A DNA stretch of 56,490 bases from Legionellales bacterium UBA4759 (GTDB lineage: Bacteria; Pseudomonadota; Gammaproteobacteria; Legionellales; Legionellaceae), in NCBI GenBank assembly GCA_002403515.1, contig DHHZ01000061.1, positions 1-56,490 on the forward strand, given 5' to 3'. The first letter of the stretch is position 1. Each line of letters starts with the position of its first letter. Position numbers and translations under genes: made by a program. This document shows positions 16,601 through 26,070 of the stretch, in pieces. The notes beneath the pieces are model-generated. The model had not been told where the DNA came from and did no database searches. It was given only the letters and a program-made list of their open reading frames with translations.

Positions 16601-17860
16601 TTAAAACAAATGTTGGAAATGTGGAAGTGTATACATTAAAAGCTTAAAAATACACAAAGACATTAAACTTGCAGCTGGCAAGGTAACAATCCAAGACATG
16701 AAGATATTGCGAATAACAACCAGATTTAATGCGCCAATACCTCTTGCAAGGCCGACCCCTAAAACAGCACCAACTAAAGTTTGTGTGGCAGATACAGGAA
16801 GACCGAGTGTATTTGCGATGATGACAGTGGTGGCTGCTGATAAAGTTGCTGCAAATGCGCGACTTGGTGTTAATGCAGTAATACCACTTCCTACAGTTTC
16901 TATCACCTTACGTCCATAAATCAAAAATCCAGCAACAACGCCGACACAACCAAAAAGTAAGGTAATACTGGTCAGTTGTTGGGGATTTAAAATAAATTTA
17001 TCCATCTTTGTATAGGAAAAAATTTGATTCAGTGGGCTGGTTGCTAAAGCAACATCATTTGATCCATGTGCAAAAACCATAATACATGCAGTCATGGCCA
17101 TTAAAACACCAAAGTATTTTTCAACTTGATTGAATCTATCGCGGCGTTTCAACAATATTTTTTCAGGTAAGCGATAAAGTATATAAATTCCAATTAAAGA
17201 AATTATTCCACTGGTGGTAAAAGAAATCACAAGCCCCATGATAAAACTATAGTGGATATGAAAGTGGGTTAATCCTTTTAAAATGATCATATAGGCAAGT
17301 ACAAGACCGGTTAAAAAGAGGTAAATGGGCATCATCCATTCGGCTCTTCTTAAGGGATCTGAAGAAACAAATATCGTCGACTGAATAGTTAAAAACAAGG
17401 CATAAGAAGTTAAACCGGCAATCAAGGGAGAGGTAATCCAACCGATTGCAATATGGTAAACTTGAGACCAATGAACAGCTTGTGGCCCTAGTGCTAAAGC
17501 GCCGTAACCGACGACAGAACCCACAAGTGCATTAGTAATCGATACAGGAACGCCAAAAAAGCTAGCTAAATTCATCCATATGGTGCAGGCCGCTAATACC
17601 GATAACATGCCCAGAATCAAGATTTGTGGCTGATCTGATAAAAGTTGTGTGTTAATAATGCCATCTTTCATGGTTTCTACTACATGGGCGCCGCCTAAAA
17701 ATGCGCCGGCAAATTCAAAAATAATCGCGATGCTGATGGCTGTTTTAACAGTCACCGCTTTTGAGCCCATGGTGGTGCTCATGACATTTGCTAAATCGTT
17801 GGCACCGACTCCCCATGTCATTAAAAAACATAAAATAATTGCCAGCAAACTAATGGTCAT
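16601..17860 (-). CDS. Inorganic phosphate transporter (Pit family)
   Basis: This 419-residue protein has about ten membrane helices and the two inverted family signatures, GANDLANVMSTTMGSKAV near the N-terminus and AHGSNDVALATSP in the second half, each with the GxND core. Such proteins carry divalent metal phosphate with protons at low affinity. The start has AAGG upstream. The DUF47 gene lies 37 nt before it, a pairing seen across bacteria, where the DUF47 partner regulates the Pit channel. Confidence 0.95.
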   Translation of the reverse strand: MTISLLAIILCFLMTWGVGANDLANVMSTTMGSKAVTVKTAISIAIIFEFAGAFLGGAHVVETMKDGIINTQLLSDQPQILILGMLSVLAACTIWMNLASFFGVPVSITNALVGSVVGYGALALGPQAVHWSQVYHIAIGWITSPLIAGLTSYALFLTIQSTIFVSSDPLRRAEWMMPIYLFLTGLVLAYMIILKGLTHFHIHYSFIMGLVISFTTSGIISLIGIYILYRLPEKILLKRRDRFNQVEKYFGVLMAMTACIMVFAHGSNDVALATSPLNQIFSYTKMDKFILNPQQLTSITLLFGCVGVVAGFLIYGRKVIETVGSGITALTPSRAFAATLSAATTVIIANTLGLPVSATQTLVGAVLGVGLARGIGALNLVVIRNIFMSWIVTLPAASLMSLCIFKLLMYTLPHFQHLF

Positions 17861-17897
17861 CTTTTACCTTCTATAAAAATTTTTGGAGTATGATTGT

Positions 17898-18569
17898 TTA
17901 TCGGGCGATCAAAATCTGAAGACGGCCCCCGATAGATTGAGCTTCATCAGCCAGATCACCAATCCATTGGAGTAATTGATAAAGAAACATAACATCCACA
18001 GGATGATAGTCTTTTTCAATATTAAATAATTCTTCTCTAACTTTTGCTAAAGAGTCATCACAATGATGTTCAATGACATCTAGGGTGTGAATCATTTCTT
18101 CGACAATTTTTACTTCGTTTCCACGAAAACCAGTTTCTAATAATTCATCGAGTTCATTAATAGCTTTGCAGGCTTGTTTAGCTGCGTCTAGGCAACGAGA
18201 AAGGCAGCTTTTGAGATGTGCTTGAATTGACTCAGGAATATGCATACGGCGACCCAGCAATAATCCTGCGATGTCTTTAGATTTATTAGCTAGTCTATCT
18301 TGAGTCTTTAATAATTCTAGGATATCAGTTCGTGCAACAGGTAAAAATAAACCAGTTGGCAGATGTAGCCTTAATTGTTTTTTAATTTCATCTGCTTCGT
18401 GTTCTAACTGAATAATTTGTAAATGATGCTGATGGGCGAGTTGCCAATCTTTTACTAATACAGCATCAAAAAGTGGGTTAAGTTGTTTGGCACAAGTATA
18501 GGCTTTATGCATATGTTGTTCGATTGGTCGAATTGGAGATGGACCAAACATATTGAAAATGTTACCCAT
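17898..18569 (-). CDS. DUF47 PhoU-like Pit accessory protein
   Basis: This 223-residue all-helical protein has the PhoU-like Glu/Asp-rich repeats (QLEHEADEIKKQ near 50-65, and DVIEHHCDDSL near 165-175). It is of the DUF47/YkaA family that is nearly always encoded beside pit. The member probably binds metal and controls phosphate uptake from the cytoplasmic side. The order DUF47-pit on one strand supports the call. Confidence 0.92.
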   Translation of the reverse strand: MGNIFNMFGPSPIRPIEQHMHKAYTCAKQLNPLFDAVLVKDWQLAHQHHLQIIQLEHEADEIKKQLRLHLPTGLFLPVARTDILELLKTQDRLANKSKDIAGLLLGRRMHIPESIQAHLKSCLSRCLDAAKQACKAINELDELLETGFRGNEVKIVEEMIHTLDVIEHHCDDSLAKVREELFNIEKDYHPVDVMFLYQLLQWIGDLADEAQSIGGRLQILIAR

Positions 18570-18599
18570 AATGATCTAAATAATAATCAATCCTAAATC

Positions 18600-19781
18600 T
18601 TATGCTACCATACTTGGTGTAAATTGTTGAGTACTTTTTGAAGATGCTGGTGCTGCAAAAAATCCTTCAGTTTTGTAGAGTCCTTTAATATCTCGTTGCA
18701 AGTTTTCATTGATGGCATGTTGGCTGCGAGAGATTAAGTAATCTTTTAAAACAGTGACTAACAATTGCAAGACGATACACAATAAATTAAGAATTAAAAA
18801 ATTTTGTGCGAACATGATACTAACTATTGTAGCCGCTGCAATTAAAGTAAACGCCCAAATTTCATGATAAAAGATTTTGAGCTTTCGATTGTAGAAGGCT
18901 GTTTCTTCATAAAAATGAGCCATTTGTTTTTTATACAATTCGGGATTTTCTGTTTTTAAAGATTCATCGGGGCGAATTGGTTTCTCTAATTGAATCAGGT
19001 TTGATATGCTCCAGCACAAATCCAAAAAAGAAGCAGTGATAATTAAATAACCTGCTGCTGGCGCCATAACCCCATGATTGATATAGGTAAGCACTTGGGC
19101 AGAAATAATTAAAGCATTGCTTAAAATTAATTTCAGTAATTTATTAAATTTGTTTTCTTCATTGGTCGCATGATTATTGATTAGGGCGTAAAATTGATAC
19201 ATCAAGCGAACCAGTTTAAAAAGAAGCGAAATGAATGCCAAGTTTTCAGCAATCAAAATATATTTTAAGCTTAATTTTAAAAAGTATTCAGAATTTTTAG
19301 TAAACCAGACTTCAAGATCATGCAATAATTGTTGATTATAAAGAAAAGCTATCATGCCAGCCGTAGCGGTTGCGACCAAACTTCCTAAAATGTATTGCAG
19401 AAAAGAATAACCATGTACATCAGTTTGGTTAATCAGTTGAATATAAGGGTGCAAGCGATGAAATCCCTGGCTCGCCATAAACTCTAAAAAATTAATCAAG
19501 TTTGTAGAAATATTAAGTCTATTACAGCGTTCAAAAAAAGCATTGATAAGTGCATTTTGTTGTTCAGGCGTGGTGGCAATGGTCGCCAAAATGTTATTCA
19601 AACCTTCAGGGTTATCCAAAGAATAATTGGACCCTGAAAATAAATCATATGGGTTTTTTTGAAAATCTTGGGCAAGATCAATCAATCTTGCTTTTGAATG
19701 ATCTTTGGATTCACCTTGAATGCAATCAACTATCAATTGCTCAAGGTCATTTTGATTCACATTAAGATTTGGTTTGTTCAT
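18600..19781 (-). CDS. Uncharacterised multi-pass membrane protein
   Basis: No family is recognised. ATG at 19781 gives 393 residues; an upstream ATG at 19820 adds 13 residues and cannot be excluded, as neither has a strong ribosome site. The first 120 residues are soluble and helical. About six hydrophobic segments follow, roughly within 120-350, separated by charged loops. The tail is short and rich in Ser, Gln and Thr (KSTQQFTPSMVA). The start lies inside yhbY with a 20-bp overlap, and DUF47 follows 30 nt after the stop. In Legionellales, lineage-specific membrane proteins of this kind include secreted effectors as well as envelope proteins; nothing here decides between them. Confidence 0.7.
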   Translation of the reverse strand: MNKPNLNVNQNDLEQLIVDCIQGESKDHSKARLIDLAQDFQKNPYDLFSGSNYSLDNPEGLNNILATIATTPEQQNALINAFFERCNRLNISTNLINFLEFMASQGFHRLHPYIQLINQTDVHGYSFLQYILGSLVATATAGMIAFLYNQQLLHDLEVWFTKNSEYFLKLSLKYILIAENLAFISLLFKLVRLMYQFYALINNHATNEENKFNKLLKLILSNALIISAQVLTYINHGVMAPAAGYLIITASFLDLCWSISNLIQLEKPIRPDESLKTENPELYKKQMAHFYEETAFYNRKLKIFYHEIWAFTLIAAATIVSIMFAQNFLILNLLCIVLQLLVTVLKDYLISRSQHAINENLQRDIKGLYKTEGFFAAPASSKSTQQFTPSMVA

Positions 19782-20037
19782 TTTTTCGATATATAACTGC
19801 AATATGGCCAATCGTATCAATTAACTCTGCTTTCAAAGATTGACATATTTGGTTAATAATCTCAGGTCGTTCGTCCCTTTCACAACCACCAATTTTAATT
19901 TTAATACATTCGTGAGCATCTAATGCTATATTGGTTTCAGTTAACACCGCTTCAGTCAAACCTTTTTGCCCAATTAAAATAATCGGTTTCAAATGATGCG
20001 CTTGTTTTCTTAATTGGAGAATTTTTTCTTTGTTCAT
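19762..20037 (-). CDS. yhbY: YhbY family RNA-binding protein (CRM domain)
   Basis: This 91-residue protein is a single CRM domain with the conserved IGQKGLTEAV loop and IKIGGCERDER. E. coli YhbY associates with precursors of the 50S subunit. Its place, divergent from rlmE-ftsH, is the same as in E. coli and most gammaproteobacteria. The 3' end overlaps the membrane-protein start by 20 bp, so that gene may ride on the yhbY transcript. Confidence 0.95.
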   Translation of the reverse strand: MNKEKILQLRKQAHHLKPIILIGQKGLTEAVLTETNIALDAHECIKIKIGGCERDERPEIINQICQSLKAELIDTIGHIAVIYRKNEQTKS

Positions 20038-20058
20038 AAAATGAAACCTTTGGTAAAA

Positions 20059-20087
20059 ATTATAAAGTTAATTTGGAGTTGTATCAT
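20059..20087 (-). promoter_or_regulatory. Possible promoter of yhbY
   Basis: On the minus strand, TATAAT (20064-20059) has ATGATA (20087-20082) 17 bp upstream. The -10 is a perfect match and the -35 matches at 4 of 6. The -10 ends 21 bp before the yhbY start codon. This 236-bp divergent region is otherwise featureless and very AT-rich. Confidence 0.4.
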
Positions 20088-20198
20088 ACAGTTCTACAGT
20101 ATTTAAAACAATATTTCTTAGAGTTTTTCGTGAAATGATGTTATATTCTAAAACAATTTAAATACTTTATTCATTAAATTAACGATACAAATCATCCA

Positions 20199-20227
20199 TT
20201 GATATATATTTTACTACAATGTATATT
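20199..20227 (+). promoter_or_regulatory. Probable promoter of the rlmE-ftsH operon
   Basis: TTGATA (20199-20204) and TATATT (20222-20227) are spaced by 17 bp, 46 bp upstream of the rlmE start. In E. coli this promoter is heat-shock controlled, but no sigma32-type element was recognised here, so a housekeeping promoter is the simpler reading. Confidence 0.5.
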
Positions 20228-20273
20228 TTTTGTAAACAATTTTTGATATTTTTAACTAATTTTTGAACAGATC

Positions 20274-20894
20274 ATGAAGCAATCAAATTCCTCGAAACGA
20301 TGGTTGAAAGAACATTTCTCGGATACCTATGTTAAACAAGCACATCAACAAGGCTTAAGAAGCCGTGCCTATTTTAAATTAGAAGAGTTGGACCAAAAAG
20401 AAAAATTGTTTAAAAAAGGTATGACCATTTGTGATTTGGGGGCCGCTCCTGGGGGATGGTCGCAGTATTTATCAAAAAAGCTGGCCCAGCAAGCAAAAAT
20501 CTTTGCCTTAGATATTTTACCTATGCCAGATTTACCTGGTGTGGATTTCTTATGTGGTGATTTTACTGAAGAATCTATCTTGGCTCAGTTTAGCGAAAAG
20601 TTATCTGCTAGAGAAGTTGATGCAGTAATTTCTGATATGGCGCCGAATTTTAGTGGTCTTAAGCAAGTTGATATGATAAAAGCGATGTATCTGGCCGAGC
20701 TAGCCGCTGAATTTGCAATGCAAATGTTAAAGCCCGGTGGTTTCTTTTTAGTAAAAATCTTCCAGGGCCAAGGGTTTGATCAATATTTAAAGACTGTACG
20801 AGCTTCTTTTGAAAAAGTAAAAATCATTAAGCCAGATGCTTCTCGGGATCGATCGCGTGAAGTTTACTTACTAGCGAAGGGCTTTAAATTGTAG
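20274..20894 (+). CDS. rlmE: 23S rRNA 2'-O-ribose methyltransferase (U2552)
   Basis: This 206-residue FtsJ-type SAM methyltransferase has the SAM loop DLGAAPGGWSQ (about 56-66) and the K-D-K-E catalytic tetrad, seen in RWLKEHFSD, VISDMAPNFSG, FLVKIFQG and SREVYLLAKG. It modifies U2552 of 23S rRNA late in 50S assembly. It is followed by ftsH after 51 nt, the conserved operon order. The ATG lacks a strong ribosome-binding site. Confidence 0.97.
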   Translation: MKQSNSSKRWLKEHFSDTYVKQAHQQGLRSRAYFKLEELDQKEKLFKKGMTICDLGAAPGGWSQYLSKKLAQQAKIFALDILPMPDLPGVDFLCGDFTEESILAQFSEKLSAREVDAVISDMAPNFSGLKQVDMIKAMYLAELAAEFAMQMLKPGGFFLVKIFQGQGFDQYLKTVRASFEKVKIIKPDASRDRSREVYLLAKGFKL

Positions 20895-20945
20895 TAATTT
20901 AAAAAGAAAACCAATGTAAATCATTGATATTAAGAGGTAAATATT

Positions 20946-22784
20946 TTGAACGACATGATTAAAAATATGTTTTTATGGCTAATTATTGCCTTGGTATTGG
21001 TTTCTGTATTCAGTAATTTTAATCCTCGACATGCATCGATCGATAAGGTTTCATACTCTCAATTTTTAAGGGATATTAAACAAGGTAGTGTTCAAAGTGT
21101 GATGGTCGAAGATGATAAAATTATTCGAGGTGTTACCAAAAACAACCGAAGCTTTGTAACCTTTATGCCATTACCTGATTTTGCTTTACTTGACGAATTA
21201 ATTAAACACAATGTTGACGTTAATGGCCAAGAAAAACAACAAGAAAGCTTCTTGATGCATATTTTTGTTAATTGGTTCCCAATGTTCTTATTGATTGGAG
21301 TTTGGGTGTTTTTTATGCGCCAAATGCAAGGCGGTGGCGGTAAAGGTGCGATGTCTTTCGGACGCTCACGCGCTCGTTTGTTAGGTGAAGATCAAGTTAA
21401 AGTCAATTTTTCAAATGTGGCCGGGTGTGATGAAGCCAAAGAAGAAGTCAAAGAATTGGTGGATTTCTTAAGAGAACCTGGCAAGTTTCAAAAACTAGGC
21501 GGACGCATTCCAAGAGGTGTATTGTTGGTTGGGCCTCCTGGTACAGGTAAAACATTGCTTGCCAAAGCTGTTGCAGGTGAGGCCAAGGTACCATTTTTTA
21601 CCATTTCTGGTTCTGATTTTGTGGAAATGTTTGTGGGTGTTGGTGCATCACGTGTCAGAGATATGTTTGAGCAGGCAAAAAAACAAGCGCCTTGTATCAT
21701 TTTCATAGATGAAATTGATGCGGTTGGTCGTCATCGTGGCGCAGGTCTTGGCGGTGGGCATGATGAGCGTGAACAAACACTGAATCAATTGTTAGTTGAA
21801 ATGGATGGATTTGAAGGCAACGAGGGTGTCATTGTCATTGCTGCAACAAACCGACCCGATGTTTTAGATCCAGCCTTACTTCGTCCAGGTCGCTTTGACC
21901 GTCAAGTCGTGGTACCTTTACCAGACATAAGAGGTCGTGAGCAAATTCTACAAGTTCATGTGCAAAAAGTGCCATTAGAAAAAGATGTCAATATACTATC
22001 TATTGCTCGAGGAACACCTGGATTTTCTGGGGCAGACCTTGCAAACTTAGTCAATGAAGCGGCTTTATTCGCAGCTCGCTCAAATAAGAAAAAAGTTGGT
22101 ATGTTAGAAATGGATCAGGCTAAAGATAAAATCATGATGGGCGCTGAACGTCGATCGATGGTGATGGATGATCATGAGAAAAAGTTAACAGCATACCATG
22201 AAGCAGGTCATGCCATTGTTGGTTTAATTGTTCCAGAACATGACCCAGTATATAAAGTAACGATTATTCCACGTGGACGTGCTTTGGGTGTGACGATGTT
22301 TTTACCAGAACAAGACCGTTACAGTCATACCAAACTACGTTTAGAAAGTCAGCTCTCTAGTTTATTTGGTGGTCGAGTCGCTGAGGAACTTATTTTTGGT
22401 GCGGAAGGAGTCACCACCGGTGCATCCAATGATATTTCTCGTGCAACTGAAATTGCTCGTAAAATGGTTACCTCATGGGGATTATCATCACTTGGGCCAC
22501 GAACCTTTGGTCAAGAAGAGGGCGAGGTATTCCTCGGACGTACCGTTTCTCAAACCAAAGAAATTTCTGACAAAACTGCTGAACAAATTGATATAGAAGT
22601 TCAAGAAATTATTGAGCGTAATTATGAAAGAGCAAAACAAATAATCATGGATAATATTGATAAATTACATACCATGGCAGAGTTTTTAATAAAATTTGAA
22701 ACCATTGATTCTCCACAAATTCAAAAAATCATGTCCGGAGAACTGAAACATATTCCTGAATTTAAAGAAGAAGCCAAAGAGTAA
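20946..22784 (+). CDS. ftsH: ATP-dependent zinc metalloprotease FtsH
   Basis: This 612-residue membrane protease has two membrane helices (about 7-23 and 106-124) around a short periplasmic domain. The AAA domain follows, with Walker A GPPGTGKT (196-203), the pore loop FVGVGASRVRDMF, Walker B IIFIDEIDAV and the SRH arginines in LRPGRFDR. The zinc site is HEAGH (about 416-420). It degrades membrane and regulatory proteins such as LpxC and sigma32. TTG at 20946, after AGAGGT, gives MNDM, the N-terminus common in relatives; the ATG at 20955 is the alternative. The C-terminal tail is shorter than in E. coli (644 residues). Confidence 0.97.
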   Translation: MNDMIKNMFLWLIIALVLVSVFSNFNPRHASIDKVSYSQFLRDIKQGSVQSVMVEDDKIIRGVTKNNRSFVTFMPLPDFALLDELIKHNVDVNGQEKQQESFLMHIFVNWFPMFLLIGVWVFFMRQMQGGGGKGAMSFGRSRARLLGEDQVKVNFSNVAGCDEAKEEVKELVDFLREPGKFQKLGGRIPRGVLLVGPPGTGKTLLAKAVAGEAKVPFFTISGSDFVEMFVGVGASRVRDMFEQAKKQAPCIIFIDEIDAVGRHRGAGLGGGHDEREQTLNQLLVEMDGFEGNEGVIVIAATNRPDVLDPALLRPGRFDRQVVVPLPDIRGREQILQVHVQKVPLEKDVNILSIARGTPGFSGADLANLVNEAALFAARSNKKKVGMLEMDQAKDKIMMGAERRSMVMDDHEKKLTAYHEAGHAIVGLIVPEHDPVYKVTIIPRGRALGVTMFLPEQDRYSHTKLRLESQLSSLFGGRVAEELIFGAEGVTTGASNDISRATEIARKMVTSWGLSSLGPRTFGQEEGEVFLGRTVSQTKEISDKTAEQIDIEVQEIIERNYERAKQIIMDNIDKLHTMAEFLIKFETIDSPQIQKIMSGELKHIPEFKEEAKE

Positions 22785-22789
22785 AAGGG

Positions 22790-23638
22790 ATGAATGGTTT
22801 CGAGTTGAAACAGTGGTTAGAACGATTTAGTGTGGAAAAAGCTAAGCCTTTGGTGATGGGGGTACTGAATGTTACCCCTGATTCATTTTATGAGCATAGT
22901 CGATTTGTAGAACCCAAAGGAATTTTAGCTCGCGTTGAAACCATGTTAGATGAAGGGCTTGATATTTTAGATCTTGGCGCTGAGTCAACTCGCCCTAATT
23001 CAACACGAATTGATATACAAACAGAGTTGGATAGAATTATTCCTGTAATTCAACTTATCCGGCAGGAATATGATGTTTGTATCTCAGTGGATACCTATAA
23101 ACCTGAAGTGATGAGAGCATCTTTAGATGTTGGAGCCAGCATGATAAATGATGTTACAGGGTTGAATTCAATTGACTCCATTGAAGTGATAAAAAACTAT
23201 GATGTCCCTGTTTGTGTGATGCATATTTCGGGGGGGCTGGAAATCATGAATCAGCCTTTCGAGAGTGAGGATTCAGTTGTAGATGATATTTTAGATTTTT
23301 TTAGTAAAAAAATTCAGGCATTTTTGGATATGGGGCTTTCACGCAACAACTTAATTATAGATCCAGGTGTCGGATTTGGGAAAGGAACTCAAGAAAATCT
23401 AAGTATTTTAAAAAATTTTGAACAATTTACTCATTTGAAACAACCAAGCTTAATTGGTGTTTCTCGTAAAAGGTTCATTGGAGAAATATTAGACAAATCC
23501 GTTGATGAACGCTTGTATGGTTCGTTGGGAGCTAATCTCATTGCATATACCAAAGGCTGTCGAATATTTCGTACGCATGATGTTTTAGCAACTAAAGAAA
23601 GTTTAAAAGTCGCAGAAGCTATTTTCAAAAGTGATTAG
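22790..23638 (+). CDS. folP: Dihydropteroate synthase
   Basis: This 282-residue TIM-barrel enzyme has MGVLNVTPDSF (about 23-33), LGAESTRP, SVDTYKPEV, NDVTGLN, DPGVGFGKG and GVSRKRF, all DHPS signatures. It joins p-aminobenzoate to the pterin pyrophosphate in folate synthesis and is the sulfonamide target. The ATG comes 5 nt after the ftsH stop, with AAAGGG upstream. The order ftsH-folP-glmM is conserved. Confidence 0.96.
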   Translation: MNGFELKQWLERFSVEKAKPLVMGVLNVTPDSFYEHSRFVEPKGILARVETMLDEGLDILDLGAESTRPNSTRIDIQTELDRIIPVIQLIRQEYDVCISVDTYKPEVMRASLDVGASMINDVTGLNSIDSIEVIKNYDVPVCVMHISGGLEIMNQPFESEDSVVDDILDFFSKKIQAFLDMGLSRNNLIIDPGVGFGKGTQENLSILKNFEQFTHLKQPSLIGVSRKRFIGEILDKSVDERLYGSLGANLIAYTKGCRIFRTHDVLATKESLKVAEAIFKSD

Positions 23639-23645
23639 GGTTTTT

Positions 23646-24992
23646 ATGAAAAAAAAATATTTTGGTACTGATGGAATCAGAGGTAGAGTGGGCAGTCATA
23701 AAATTCATCCTGATTTTATGATGAAATTGGGTTGGGCTGTTGGACGTGTACTAATTCATAGTGACCATAAAACTGTTTTGATTGGAAAAGATACCCGTAT
23801 TTCTGGATATATGTTTGAATCTGCATTAGAGGCAGGATTTGCAGCAGCTGGGGTAAATGTTCGTCTTTTGGGGCCAATGCCAACGCCCGCGATTGCCTAT
23901 TTGACCCAAACCTTTCGTGCTGATGCCGGTGTTGTAATTAGTGCATCACATAATCCCTATGAAGATAATGGCATTAAATTTTTTGATGCGCATGGTGAAA
24001 AAATACTCGATGAAATAGAGCTTGCTATCGAAGAAGAAATGGAAAAGCCTTTTGAATTGGTAGCGCCAGATAGTTTAGGTAAAGCAAGTCGAATTATTGA
24101 CGCAAATGGGCGATATATTGAGTTTTGCAAATCAACCATATCCTCAAAAATTCGATTCAATGGTTTAAAAATCGTTTTAGATTGTGCAAATGGGGCGACC
24201 TATAAAATAGCACCCAGTGTGTTTAAGGAATTGGGTGCAGAAGTCACAACTATTGGTGATAAGCCAGATGGTTTGAATATTAATCTCAATTGCGGTTCTA
24301 CACATCTTGAAAAATTACAAGCAAAAGTGATTGCGACCCACGCCGACCTGGGCATTGCATTTGATGGTGATGGCGACCGAGTCCACATGGTTGATTCAAA
24401 AGGCCAAGTTATCAATGGCGACGGGATTTTATATCTCATTGCCTTGGATAGATTTAATCAAGGAAGACTCCATGGTGGTATTGTTGGAACGCTAATGACG
24501 AATATGGCTTTAGAGGTTCGCTTTAAACAACTGGGTATTCCATTTGTTCGAACAGATGTTGGTGATCGCTATGTACTTTCTATGTTAAAAGAAAATGGAT
24601 GGTGGATTGGTGGTGAAACCTCAGGACATATTGTATGCCTTGATAAAACATCAACCGGTGATGGTCTCATCTCTGCTCTACAGGTACTTGCTCGTCTTGT
24701 TAGAGAACAAAAGACTATAGAAGAGTTGATGCAAGATATTCAGTTTTACCCGCAAATCATGTTGAATTATAAAACAACAAACGCCACTGAATTGATGAAA
24801 AATATAGATTTTCAGCAATATATTCAAAAAATTGAAAAAGAATTAGAGGGTAAAGGTCGGGTGTTGGTCAGACCATCAGGCACAGAACCTGTCCTTCGAA
24901 TTTTATTTGAGGGTCCTGAAGAGGAAGAATTGAATCTTTATACAAATGAACTAGAAAGATTTTTGAATCAAATACAAGAAAAAGTAAGTTAA
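23646..24992 (+). CDS. glmM: Phosphoglucosamine mutase
   Basis: The frame is open from a GTG at 23631 inside folP, but ATG at 23646 gives MKKKYFGTDGIRG, the normal family start, and 448 residues (E. coli 445). The phosphoserine loop is VVISASHNPYEDNG. The metal-binding loop is AFDGDGDR, the sugar loop GGETSGH, and the phosphate loop RPSGTEPVLR. It converts glucosamine-6-phosphate to the 1-phosphate for UDP-GlcNAc, and so feeds peptidoglycan and lipid A. Confidence 0.97.
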   Translation: MKKKYFGTDGIRGRVGSHKIHPDFMMKLGWAVGRVLIHSDHKTVLIGKDTRISGYMFESALEAGFAAAGVNVRLLGPMPTPAIAYLTQTFRADAGVVISASHNPYEDNGIKFFDAHGEKILDEIELAIEEEMEKPFELVAPDSLGKASRIIDANGRYIEFCKSTISSKIRFNGLKIVLDCANGATYKIAPSVFKELGAEVTTIGDKPDGLNINLNCGSTHLEKLQAKVIATHADLGIAFDGDGDRVHMVDSKGQVINGDGILYLIALDRFNQGRLHGGIVGTLMTNMALEVRFKQLGIPFVRTDVGDRYVLSMLKENGWWIGGETSGHIVCLDKTSTGDGLISALQVLARLVREQKTIEELMQDIQFYPQIMLNYKTTNATELMKNIDFQQYIQKIEKELEGKGRVLVRPSGTEPVLRILFEGPEEEELNLYTNELERFLNQIQEKVS

Positions 24993-25010
24993 GTCGCCAA
25001 AAAGGAGTCG

Positions 25011-25760
25011 ATGGTGAAAAAATGGGTCATGGCCAATTGGAAAATGAATGGTAACCAAGAAATGGTTAGCCATTACATATCAAAGCTCAATGAGCACTCG
25101 GATGCAAAAGATGTAGAAATTGTAGTATTTCCTCCGGCGATATTTTTACCTGAGTTTAAAAGATATGCCAATCCTCAAAAATTTAGTTGGGGTGCTCAAA
25201 ATATTTATGCATCTGACAAAGGCGCATTTACTGGAGAAATATCAGTTGCTATGCTCAAGGATTACAATTGTCAGTATGTTTTAATCGGCCACTCCGAAAG
25301 ACGCCATGTGTTTAAAGAAGATGAAAAATTAATCGCAAACAAATTTCATCTTGCAAAAGAGTATGGTATGATACCGGTCGTTTGCGTAGGCGAAACGCTT
25401 GAAGAATACCAAAAAAAGCAAACAAAAGAAGTCATCAGACATCAATTGAAAAGTTTGAAAATTAATGATGCATTTTCTTTAGAAAAGAGTATAATTGCTT
25501 ACGAACCTGTGTGGGCGATTGGGACTGGTCTTACACCAACGCCAGAAGAAATTAAACAGGTTTTTTTAGATATACGAATAATATTAAAAGAAATTGATGA
25601 ACATTCTCAAAAATTACCGCTACTTTATGGTGGTAGTGTAACCCCTGAGAATATTAAAAGCATCAATAATATTAAAGAAGGTCAAGGCGTCTTAATTGGC
25701 GGTGCCTCTTTAAAAATAGAACAGTTATTGGAAATTACACAATGTACAGTTTGCTGCTAG
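25011..25760 (+). CDS. tpiA: Triosephosphate isomerase
   Basis: This 249-residue TIM barrel has NWKMNG with the substrate Lys, catalytic His in LIGHSERR, catalytic Glu in AYEPVWAIGTG, and the phosphate loops YGGSV and LIGGASL. It interconverts dihydroxyacetone phosphate and glyceraldehyde-3-phosphate. AAAGGAG lies 5 nt before the ATG. The end overlaps secG by 19 nt, so secG is probably translated by coupling. Confidence 0.97.
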   Translation: MVKKWVMANWKMNGNQEMVSHYISKLNEHSDAKDVEIVVFPPAIFLPEFKRYANPQKFSWGAQNIYASDKGAFTGEISVAMLKDYNCQYVLIGHSERRHVFKEDEKLIANKFHLAKEYGMIPVVCVGETLEEYQKKQTKEVIRHQLKSLKINDAFSLEKSIIAYEPVWAIGTGLTPTPEEIKQVFLDIRIILKEIDEHSQKLPLLYGGSVTPENIKSINNIKEGQGVLIGGASLKIEQLLEITQCTVCC

Positions 25761-26059
25761 TTTTACATTTTATTATTTCTGTGATGCTTATCATCTTAGT
25801 CCTTATTCAACAGGGTAAAGGTGCTGAAATGGGAGCTGCTTTTGGCTCAGGCGCATCAGCAACAGTATTTGGTAGCCAAGGTACAGGAAACTTTCTGTTC
25901 AGATTGACTGGCTCATTATTAATTGGTTTTTTTATTACCAGCTTGTTAATTTCAGCCAGAACATCTTACGAGCATCAAACCTTAAATACTGTGCAAAATA
26001 ATAATTTAAAAACAGAAATACAAAAGAATACACTACCCGTACCTCAACCCTCAAAGTAA
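25742..26059 (+). CDS. secG: Preprotein translocase subunit SecG
   Basis: This 105-residue protein has two membrane helices (about 3-23 and 51-70) and, between them, the Gly-rich loop QQGKGAEMGAAFGSGAS, typical of SecG in the SecYEG channel. The C-terminus is short and polar. The order tpiA-secG-tRNA-Leu before nuoA is common in gammaproteobacteria. Confidence 0.95.
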   Translation: MYSLLLVLHFIISVMLIILVLIQQGKGAEMGAAFGSGASATVFGSQGTGNFLFRLTGSLLIGFFITSLLISARTSYEHQTLNTVQNNNLKTEIQKNTLPVPQPSK

Positions 26060-26070
26060 GTTAAGGGCAG

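Noticed and set aside
20038..20273. Possible small gene or RNA in the AT-rich yhbY/rlmE gap
   Set aside because: No open frame with a ribosome site or stable hairpin was found; the region is explained by two divergent promoters.
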